16,163 bases of DNA from DAOMOP01 sp035444405 (GTDB taxonomy: Bacteria > Pseudomonadota > Gammaproteobacteria > Burkholderiales > Rhodocyclaceae), in NCBI GenBank assembly GCA_035444405.1, contig DAOMOP010000082.1, positions 1-16,163 on the forward strand, in the 5' to 3' direction. How positions within the stretch are numbered: the first letter of the stretch is position 1; each line of letters starts with the position of its first letter. The notes below the pieces were generated by a model. It did no database searches, was not told the origin of the DNA, and saw only the letters and a program-made list of their open reading frames with translations. Both the position numbers and the translations under genes were made by a program. Below, in pieces: positions 7,790 through 13,902 of this stretch.

Positions 7790-7835
7790 GGCGACCTTCA
7801 CGATCTGACGATCGGACCATCGGAGAGCTGTCGGC

Positions 7836-8399
7836 GTGCTGCGAACCACATTGATCGCCTTGTCCGCATCGTACATCGTATTGCTCGGCGGCTGCACCGG
7901 CTTGCCGGCCCAGCACGGCACATCCGATGACCAGGTCGAGGCGACACCCGAGCCCGACGCGGGATTCGCCTGGCTGCAAGCGCGCGATCGCATCGGGGCG
8001 CGCGTCGGCGTCGGGTACGAGATCGAAGTGCAGACGATGGACGACGGCGCGCTGCTGCTTCGCCTGCCCGCGGCGGAGGGATTTGCACCGGACAGCGCCG
8101 CACCGACGCCCGCGCTGCGTGCGATGCTCGAGCATGTCGCCGCGGCACTCGCGGAGGCTCCCGACACCGAGGTTCGAGTGCTCGGGCACACCGACGGCCT
8201 CGGCAGCGAGCTCTACAACCTGCAGTTGTCGATCCAGCGCGCCGAGGCGGTCATGGAGTATCTGCGAACGCGGGGCATCAGCCTCGCCCGCCTCAGCGCC
8301 GACGGCCGCGGCGAAGCCGAGCCGATCGCCGACAATGCCAGCGAGAGCGGACGGGCGGTCAATCGGCGGGTCGAGGTCGTGGTACGCCCGTTCCACTAG
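7836..8399 (+). CDS. OmpA-family outer membrane lipoprotein (Pal/YiaD-like)
   Basis: This 187-residue exported lipoprotein has a C-terminal peptidoglycan-binding domain. Residues 1-20 form a lipoprotein signal with an LGGC lipobox, Cys20 being the predicted lipidated residue. A variable linker follows, and from about residue 85 an OmpA C-terminal domain: VRVLGHTD (Asp expected to contact diaminopimelate), YNLQLSIQRAEAV (Arg partner), LSADGRGEAEPIADN and NRRVEVV. It likely tethers the outer membrane to the cell wall. The start is GTG, supported by GGAG about ten bases upstream and by the position of the signal peptide. It lies just upstream of metG with a 67-base gap containing a weak hairpin. 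It is shorter than OmpA and has no porin barrel; it is not assigned to tol-pal because no tol genes are nearby. Confidence 0.88.
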   Translation: MLRTTLIALSASYIVLLGGCTGLPAQHGTSDDQVEATPEPDAGFAWLQARDRIGARVGVGYEIEVQTMDDGALLLRLPAAEGFAPDSAAPTPALRAMLEHVAAALAEAPDTEVRVLGHTDGLGSELYNLQLSIQRAEAVMEYLRTRGISLARLSADGRGEAEPIADNASESGRAVNRRVEVVVRPFH

Positions 8400-8407
8400 A
8401 GCAGGCT

Positions 8408-8433
8408 GCCGGCGCGGGCGAGGCCGGCTTTGC
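8408..8433 (+). terminator. Weak hairpin between the lipoprotein gene and metG
   Basis: GCCGGC at 8408-8413 can pair with GCCGGC at 8423-8428 across a nine-base loop, followed by TTTGCT. The stem is only 6 bp and the T tail is short, so termination would be partial and metG may receive read-through. Confidence 0.33.
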
Positions 8434-8466
8434 TAAACTGTTGCCTTTGCCATCGAAGCGCACGCC

Positions 8467-10701
8467 ATGCCCCGCCAGATCCTCGTCACGAACGCACTGC
8501 CCTACGCCAACGGCGACATCCATCTCGGCCACCTGGTCGGCTACATCCAGGCCGACATCTGGGTCCGCTATCAGCGCATGCGCGGCAATGTCGTCCACTA
8601 CGTGTGCGCCGACGACACCCACGGCACCCCGGTGATGCTGCGCGCCGAAAAGGAAGGCATCACGCCCGAGGCGCTGATCACGCGCGTGCATGGCGAACAC
8701 CTGCGCGACTTCACCGGCTTCGGCGTCGCCTTCGACAACTATCACTCGACGCACAGCCCCGAAAACCGGGCCTATGCCGAAGACATCTACGCGAAGCTGC
8801 GTGCAGCCGAGCTGATCGACACCCGCGCGATCGAGCAGTACTACGACCCGGTCAAGCAGATGTTCCTGCCCGACCGTTTCATCAAGGGCGAATGCCCGAA
8901 GTGCGGTGCAGCCGACCAGTACGGCGACAACTGCGAGGTGTGCGGCGCGGCCTACGCACCGACCGAGCTGAAGAACCCGTATTCCGCGGTGTCGGGCGCG
9001 CAGCCGGAGCTGAAGACCTCCGAGCATTATTTCTTCCGCCTGTCCGATCCGCGCGCGGTGGCCTTCCTGCGCGAATGGACGCGCGGCACCAACGCCGCCG
9101 GCGTGCGCCGCCTGCAGCCGGAGGCGGTCAACAAGATGCGCGAATGGCTTGGCGACGAGGACGAGAACCGGCTCTCGGACTGGGACATCTCGCGCGATGC
9201 GCCGTACTTCGGATTCGAGATCCCCGGCGCCCCCGGCAAATACTTCTACGTGTGGCTGGACGCGCCGATCGGCTATCTCGCGAGCTTCCGCAATCTCGCC
9301 GAGCGCCGCGGCGACATCGTCGTCGAGGACTACACGGACGCCGCGCGCGCCGAAGCCGCCGGCACCGAGATGGTGCATTTCATCGGCAAGGACATCCTCT
9401 ACTTCCACGCGCTGTTCTGGCCGGCGATGCTGAAGTTCGCCGGCTATCGCGCACCGTCGCAGTTGTGCGTGAACGGTTTTCTGACCGTGGATGGCGCCAA
9501 GATGAGCAAGAGCCGCGGCACTTTCATCACTGCGCACTCGTATCTGACCCAGGGTCTGAACCCCGAGTGGCTGCGCTACTACTTCGCGTCGAAATCGAAC
9601 GGCACGATGGAAGACGTCGACCTCAACCTCGACGACATGATCGCGAAGGTCAATTCCGACCTCGTCGGCAAGTTCGTCAACATCGCCAGCCGCTGCGCGG
9701 GGTTCATCACCAAGCGTTTTGACGGCAAGCTCACAGAGGATTCTCTTAGCATCAAGTCCTTGCTGGAGCTTAAGCTACCTGAGCTGCCGCCCACGCTCAC
9801 CAAGTACACCGAACAGCTCGATCGACAGATCATTCTGCCGCTTCAGAAAGGTATGGCAGCAAGTGCGGGGATTGCATCCGCGTACGAGGAGCGAGATTTT
9901 GCGAAAGCGCTGAGGCGCATTATGGAGATTGCAGATGGCTGCAATGAGTTCATCCAAACCTATGCCCCCTGGGAGACGAGCAAGTACCAGCAGCTCGACA
10001 AGCTAACTCATTGGACCTGTTCGGTCGCGTTAAATGCGTTCCGACTGCTTACCCTTTATCTCAAGCCAGTGCTGCCTCAACTTGCGCATGAAGCAGAGGC
10101 GTTCCTCCGTGTCGAACCAATGACTTGGGATGACGCCGCGAGCCTATTGCCCTCTGGTCACGAGATTGGTCGTTATCCGCGGCTCATGGAACGCATCGAG
10201 CGCAAGCAGATCGACGCGCTGCTCGAGGCCAACCGTGAGACACTCGCGCCGGCCGCCACCGAGGCCAGGACGACCAAGGCTGCCACGTCGCAGCAGCGTC
10301 ACGCCGAGAAGCAGCAGCACCATGCACAAAGCGCCGAAACCGCGCTGCCGCACATCGCGATCGACGACTTCGTCAAGGTCGACCTGCGCATCGCGCGCAT
10401 CGTGGCCGCCGAGCACGTCGAGGGCGCCGACAAGCTGATCCGGCTGCAACTCGACATCGGCGAGACCGACGACGGCCAGCCGCGCACCCGACAGGTGTTC
10501 GCGGGCATCAAGTCGGCCTACGACCCGGCCGGCCTGGTCGGCCGCCTGACCGTGATGGTGGCCAACCTCGCGCCGCGCAAGATGAAGTTCGGCGTCAGCG
10601 AAGGCATGGTGCTGGCCGCCTCCGACGACAGCGGAGCGACGCCGGGGCTGTACATCCTGTCGCCGGACAGCGGTGCTGCTCCCGGCATGCGGGTCAAATA
10701 G
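8467..10701 (+). CDS. metG: Methionyl-tRNA synthetase
   Basis: MetG charges tRNA-Met and initiator tRNA with methionine; it is a class I synthetase. In the 744-residue protein the HIGH-type motif is HLGH at 19-22, zinc ligands are Cys143, Cys146, Cys156 and Cys159 (CPKC...CEVC), and KMSKS is at 345-349. The anticodon-binding helical domain runs from about 390 to 580. A Q/H/A-rich linker precedes a C-terminal tRNA-binding/dimerisation OB domain (about 632-744). It is longer than E. coli MetG (677) because of about 27 extra residues after FDGKL near 420 and a long linker. Codons from about 417 to 578 have markedly lower GC3 than the rest, yet the frame is intact and conserved motifs remain. The gene is probably functional, with one domain likely acquired by recombination. 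No strong ribosome binding site precedes 8467, but the N terminus aligns with the family. Confidence 0.96.
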   Translation: MPRQILVTNALPYANGDIHLGHLVGYIQADIWVRYQRMRGNVVHYVCADDTHGTPVMLRAEKEGITPEALITRVHGEHLRDFTGFGVAFDNYHSTHSPENRAYAEDIYAKLRAAELIDTRAIEQYYDPVKQMFLPDRFIKGECPKCGAADQYGDNCEVCGAAYAPTELKNPYSAVSGAQPELKTSEHYFFRLSDPRAVAFLREWTRGTNAAGVRRLQPEAVNKMREWLGDEDENRLSDWDISRDAPYFGFEIPGAPGKYFYVWLDAPIGYLASFRNLAERRGDIVVEDYTDAARAEAAGTEMVHFIGKDILYFHALFWPAMLKFAGYRAPSQLCVNGFLTVDGAKMSKSRGTFITAHSYLTQGLNPEWLRYYFASKSNGTMEDVDLNLDDMIAKVNSDLVGKFVNIASRCAGFITKRFDGKLTEDSLSIKSLLELKLPELPPTLTKYTEQLDRQIILPLQKGMAASAGIASAYEERDFAKALRRIMEIADGCNEFIQTYAPWETSKYQQLDKLTHWTCSVALNAFRLLTLYLKPVLPQLAHEAEAFLRVEPMTWDDAASLLPSGHEIGRYPRLMERIERKQIDALLEANRETLAPAATEARTTKAATSQQRHAEKQQHHAQSAETALPHIAIDDFVKVDLRIARIVAAEHVEGADKLIRLQLDIGETDDGQPRTRQVFAGIKSAYDPAGLVGRLTVMVANLAPRKMKFGVSEGMVLAASDDSGATPGLYILSPDSGAAPGMRVK
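9715..10200 (+). other. Compositionally foreign segment within metG
   Basis: By hand count, 9721-10200 is about 55% GC, and about 60 of its 160 codons end in A or T. The 40 codons just before have 4 such endings and the 20 just after have 2. Codons rare elsewhere in the gene cluster here (TTA, CTA, CTT, CGA, ATT, GCA). Both edges fall in conserved protein sequence (RFDGKL on the left, ERKQIDALLEA on the right), which fits homologous recombination. The segment encodes the anticodon-binding domain. Confidence 0.72.
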
Positions 10702-10838
10702 GCCCCGACCACTCCTCATCCTGCACATGCCCCTGACGCCTTCCAAACGCTGGATGGTGCAACAGCGCACCGGCCCCGGGCGAGAGCTCGGTCGGCCCGT
10801 CGTCGCGCGTGCGCACCCATCCGGTTTGAGGAGGCATC

Positions 10839-12545
10839 ATGATCCGGTTCCACCCGAAACTGCTCGACACGCTCCCCGGCTATAGCCGGGGGGCTTTCAC
10901 CAGCGACCTGTCCGCCGGCGTCACCGTCGGCGTGCTCGCGCTTCCCCTCGCGATGGCCTTCGCGATCGCGAGTGGCCTGTCGCCGGCGGCCGGCATCTGG
11001 ACGGCCATCATCGCCGGCTTCGCGATCGCCGCGCTGGGCGGCTCGCGCGTGCAGATCGGCGGTCCGACCGGTGCGTTCATCCCTATCGTCTACGCGATCG
11101 TCGTCGATTACGGCGTCCAGAACCTGCTCATCGCGACGATGATGTCGGGCGCGATGCTGCTGGCGATGGGTGCCTTCCGCCTCGGCAGCATGATCCGCTT
11201 CATCCCGCTGTCGGTCGTGATCGGCTTCACCAACGGCATTGCGGTGGTGATTTTCATCTCGCAGATCAACGACTTCCTCGGCCTCGACATCGAGCGCATG
11301 CCGGGCGAGTTCTTCGCGAAGATCGAGGCGCTGTTCGGCGCGCTCGATACCATCCGCCCGCCGACGGTGGCGCTGGCCGTCGCCTCGCTGGCCGTGCTGG
11401 TGGGCTGGAACGGCCTTGCGAAGCGCGTCGCCTGGATGCGGCGCCTGCCCGGCCCACTCGCCGTGCTGCTGCTCGCCACCGCTGCCAACGCGATGCTGCA
11501 ACTGCCCGTCGAGACCATCGGCAGCCGCTTCGGCGGCATCCCGCAGGGGCTGCCGGCCTTTGGCCTGCCCGAAGTTTCGCTCGGCACGCTCGGCAAGCTG
11601 GTCGCACCGGCGCTGACCATTGCCTTGCTCGGAGCGATCGAATCGCTGCTGTCGGCGCGTGTGGCCGACAATCAGATCGACGATCGCCACGATCCGAACC
11701 AGGAGCTGATCGCCCAGGGCGTCGCGAACGTCGCGGCACCGCTGTTCGGCGGCTTCGCCGCGACCGGCGCCATAGCACGCACCGCCACCAACATCCGCTC
11801 GGGCGGGCGCACCCCGGTGGCGGGCATGGTCCATGCGCTGGTCCTTCTGGCGATCGTGCTTGCTGCGGCACCGCTCGCTGCGGACATTCCGCTCGCAACA
11901 CTGTCGGCCATCGTGCTCGTGGTCGCGATCAACATGGGCGAATGGCACGCACTGCGGTGGTCGGAACTCAGGCGCTATTCGAACACCTATCGCGTCGTGC
12001 TGCTCGCAACCTTCTTCATCACCGTCGTGTTCGATCTGACGCTCGCGGTCGAGATCGGCATGGTGCTCGCGAGCCTGTTCTTCATCTATCGCATGTCCGA
12101 GCTGACGCGCATCGAGCGCATGCCGCTCGAGCGCTATCACGGTTTCGAACACTATTACGAGCTCGAGGCGCTGACGCGCGCGGACGGCAGCCCGCGCGTG
12201 CAGGCCTACCGCCTGTTCGGCAGCCTGTTCTTCGGCGCCGCGAACAAGCTCGAGGGACTTCTGACGCAGCAGGCAGGCCATCCCGATGTCGTCATTCTCG
12301 ACATGAAGAAGGTGATCAACATCGACACCACCGGCCTGGACATCCTTCAGACCCTGCACCGCACGCTGCAAAAGCGCGGCATCGGGCTGATCCTGTGCGA
12401 CCTCAACGCACAGCCGCACTCACTGGTCGCACGCTCGGGCTTTGCGGATAAACTGGGCAGGGAAAACATCACCGCCAACATCGTCGAGGCGCTGAAGCGC
12501 GCACAGCACGTTCAGGGCCGTCCTCCGGAGGTGTCCTATGTCTGA
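10839..12545 (+). CDS. SulP-family anion permease with C-terminal STAS domain
   Basis: This is a 568-residue inner-membrane secondary transporter of the SulP (SLC26) family. Known members carry sulfate, bicarbonate or dicarboxylates; the substrate here cannot be read from the sequence. About residues 1-430 are a run of hydrophobic helices including GVTVGVLALPLAMAFAIA, the GGPTGAF turn, IPLSVVIGFTNG and the family signature around 277-325 (DPNQELIAQGVANV, GGFAATGAIARTATN). Residues about 445-560 form a cytoplasmic STAS domain with VVILDMKKV and DTTGLDIL. A strong ribosome binding site (GAGGAGG) lies 4 bases before the ATG. It overlaps the acylphosphatase start by 8 bases. The 137 bases upstream show no clear promoter. 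There is no fused or adjacent carbonic anhydrase, so a bicarbonate role is only possible. Confidence 0.92.
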   Translation: MIRFHPKLLDTLPGYSRGAFTSDLSAGVTVGVLALPLAMAFAIASGLSPAAGIWTAIIAGFAIAALGGSRVQIGGPTGAFIPIVYAIVVDYGVQNLLIATMMSGAMLLAMGAFRLGSMIRFIPLSVVIGFTNGIAVVIFISQINDFLGLDIERMPGEFFAKIEALFGALDTIRPPTVALAVASLAVLVGWNGLAKRVAWMRRLPGPLAVLLLATAANAMLQLPVETIGSRFGGIPQGLPAFGLPEVSLGTLGKLVAPALTIALLGAIESLLSARVADNQIDDRHDPNQELIAQGVANVAAPLFGGFAATGAIARTATNIRSGGRTPVAGMVHALVLLAIVLAAAPLAADIPLATLSAIVLVVAINMGEWHALRWSELRRYSNTYRVVLLATFFITVVFDLTLAVEIGMVLASLFFIYRMSELTRIERMPLERYHGFEHYYELEALTRADGSPRVQAYRLFGSLFFGAANKLEGLLTQQAGHPDVVILDMKKVINIDTTGLDILQTLHRTLQKRGIGLILCDLNAQPHSLVARSGFADKLGRENITANIVEALKRAQHVQGRPPEVSYV

Positions 12546-12840
12546 ATCCGGTCAAACCAGCAACATCGTCAGCCGTCGCCTGACGATCCACGGGCGCGTG
12601 CAAGGAGTCTATTACCGCGCTACCGCGCAGGAAACGGCGCTTCGGCTCAATCTCGCGGGATGGGTGCGCAATCGCCGCAGCGGCACCGTCGAGGCCGTCG
12701 TCTCGGGCCCCGAGGCCGCGGTCGACGCCTTTATCGCGTGGGCTCATGAAGGCCCACCGGCCGCACGTGTGGAGCGCATCGACATCGCTGATGCCGATGC
12801 ACCGGACGCCGGCTCCTTCGAGCAGCGCCCAACCGTATGA
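12538..12840 (+). CDS. acyP: Acylphosphatase
   Basis: This small 100-residue cytoplasmic enzyme hydrolyses acyl phosphates such as carbamoyl or acetyl phosphate. The family signature is GRVQGVYYR with catalytic Arg27, followed by GWVRNRRSGTVEAVVSG containing catalytic Asn45. The length is slightly above the usual 90 or so, with a short polar N-terminal extension. The start ATG lies inside the last codons of the SulP gene and has GGAGG six bases upstream, so translation is probably coupled and it is co-transcribed with the transporter. No T-tailed terminator follows; a perfect palindrome CGCCGGCCGGCG sits at 12843-12854. Physiological substrate unknown. Confidence 0.93.
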   Translation: MSESGQTSNIVSRRLTIHGRVQGVYYRATAQETALRLNLAGWVRNRRSGTVEAVVSGPEAAVDAFIAWAHEGPPAARVERIDIADADAPDAGSFEQRPTV

Positions 12841-13027
12841 AGCGCCGGCCGGCGAACGGGCCGTGGCGTGGACGAGCAATGCTGTCCTGCCTGCGAAGCC
12901 GCGCACAGACAGGGGGGCACGACGCTCGCGTTCGGTGAACACTGCCGGGCCCACTCGATCCACGCTCGCCGGCGGAGGCGCGGCGCGATGGCCGTGGGGA
13001 GTTCCGGCACGAACCGCCGCACCGGCG
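12841..13027. other. Intergenic stretch after acyP
   Basis: Apart from the 12-base palindrome CGCCGGCCGGCG at 12843-12854, which starts two bases after the acyP stop, I see no gene, RNA or T-tailed hairpin here. The palindrome has no loop and is at best a weak terminator. The peroxiredoxin control region follows from 13028. Confidence 0.45.
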
Positions 13028-13064
13028 ATAGAATTTCCCTATCAAGGCGACAAGAAATGCCAAT
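13028..13064 (+). promoter_or_regulatory. Probable OxyR operator upstream of the peroxiredoxin gene
   Basis: Four quarter-sites with exact N7 spacing fit the OxyR consensus ATAG-N7-CTAT-N7-ATAG-N7-CTAT: ATAG (13028-13031), CTAT (13039-13042), ACAA (13050-13053) and CAAT (13061-13064). The first two are perfect and the total is 13 of 16 core bases. The site abuts the candidate -35 element, the usual position for activation by OxyR. Seen in sequence; binding is inferred. Confidence 0.6.
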
Positions 13065-13094
13065 TGGACTTTGTCCGAATCGACTCGGCATAAT
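13064..13094 (+). promoter_or_regulatory. Candidate peroxiredoxin promoter
   Basis: TTGGAC at 13064-13069 matches 4 of 6 of the -35 consensus and CATAAT at 13089-13094 matches 5 of 6 of the -10. The 19-base spacer is longer than ideal, as is common for activator-dependent promoters. Transcription would start near 13101, giving a leader of about 30 bases. Confidence 0.5.
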
Positions 13095-13130
13095 GGCCAA
13101 GTGTTTGGACAACCACCAAGAGGGATAGAC

Positions 13131-13730
13131 ATGGCAGTTCTCGTCGGCAAGAAAGCGCCTGATTTCACCGCGACCGCGGTCCTTGGCAACAACGAAATCA
13201 CCGACATCACCTTCTCGGAGTTCACCAAGGGCAAGTACGCGGTGGTGTTCTTCTACCCGCTCGACTTCACCTTCGTGTGCCCGTCGGAGCTGATCGCATT
13301 CGACCACCGCCTCGAAGAATTCAGGAAGCGCAACGTCGAGGTCATCGGCGTGTCGATCGACAGCCAGTTCACCCACCTCGCGTGGAAGAACACGCCGGTC
13401 GACAAGGGCGGCATCGGCCAGGTCGGCTACGCGCTGGTCGCCGACATCAAGCACGACATCTGCCGCGCCTATGACGTCGAATCCGACGGTGGTGTCGCCT
13501 TCCGCGGCTCCTTCCTGATCGACAAGGACGGCGTCGTGCGCCACCAGGTCGTGAACGACCTGCCGCTGGGCCGCAACATCGACGAGATGATCCGCATGGT
13601 CGATGCGCTGCAGTTCACCGAGGAGCATGGCGAGGTATGCCCGGCCGGCTGGAACAAGGGCAAGGCCGGCATGCGCGCCAACCCCGCGGGCGTCGCCGAT
13701 TACCTCGCGAAGAACGCCGACACGCTGTAG
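13131..13730 (+). CDS. Typical 2-Cys peroxiredoxin (AhpC/Prx1 class)
   Basis: This 199-residue cytoplasmic peroxidase reduces hydrogen peroxide, organic hydroperoxides and peroxynitrite. The peroxidatic Cys50 lies in FTFVCPSEL with the preceding FYPLDFTF motif, and the resolving Cys170 lies in EVCPAGW. The C-terminal tail reaches about 30 residues past the resolving Cys, as in typical 2-Cys enzymes. AGAGGGA five bases upstream fixes the start at 13131; the frame is open from 13071, but that part contains the promoter. No ahpF or thioredoxin reductase gene is adjacent, so the electron donor is unknown. A probable OxyR operator precedes it and a strong terminator follows. It could be annotated ahpC or prx; I leave the symbol open. 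Confidence 0.95.
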   Translation: MAVLVGKKAPDFTATAVLGNNEITDITFSEFTKGKYAVVFFYPLDFTFVCPSELIAFDHRLEEFRKRNVEVIGVSIDSQFTHLAWKNTPVDKGGIGQVGYALVADIKHDICRAYDVESDGGVAFRGSFLIDKDGVVRHQVVNDLPLGRNIDEMIRMVDALQFTEEHGEVCPAGWNKGKAGMRANPAGVADYLAKNADTL

Positions 13731-13754
13731 ACGCCGGCGTCACCCTTGCCACAG

Positions 13755-13785
13755 GGGCCGTGCTCCAGCCGGGGCGCGGCCCTTT
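13755..13785 (+). terminator. Intrinsic terminator of the peroxiredoxin gene
   Basis: GGGCCGTGCTCC (13755-13766) pairs with GGGGCGCGGCCC (13771-13782) to give a 12-bp stem including two G-U pairs and an AGCC loop, followed by TTTCGCGTCT. It begins 24 bases after the peroxiredoxin stop. Confidence 0.72.
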
Positions 13786-13801
13786 CGCGTCTACATCTGG
13801 A

Positions 13802-13848
13802 TCGCGCCGTTTGGCGCCCCGACCGATACGCGGCGCCAAACGGCGCGA
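13802..13848. repeat. Perfect 17-bp inverted repeat between peroxiredoxin and dnaE
   Basis: The left arm 13802-13818 (TCGCGCCGTTTGGCGCC) is an exact reverse complement of the right arm 13832-13848, with a 13-base loop. It lies 54 bases downstream of the dnaE stop and 20 bases beyond the peroxiredoxin terminator. No T run follows on either strand. It could be a transcript-end hairpin for dnaE, an RNA-stabilising element or a copy of a dispersed REP-like element. Confidence 0.7.
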
Positions 13849-13902
13849 CGGGGCCATGACACGGCTATTGCTCGCGACGGCGCCACGACTGCCGCGGCCT
13901 CG

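Noticed and set aside
10716..12419. A 567-codon minus-strand frame rich in His, Asp and Arg opposite the SulP gene
   Set aside because: It is a mirror of the transporter codons. The low-complexity composition is an artefact of GC bias, while the plus strand has full SulP and STAS signatures.
13071..13130. Upstream in-frame start for the peroxiredoxin
   Set aside because: The added 20 residues would overlap the promoter -10 and do not match the conserved N terminus of 2-Cys peroxiredoxins; the ATG at 13131 has a strong ribosome binding site.
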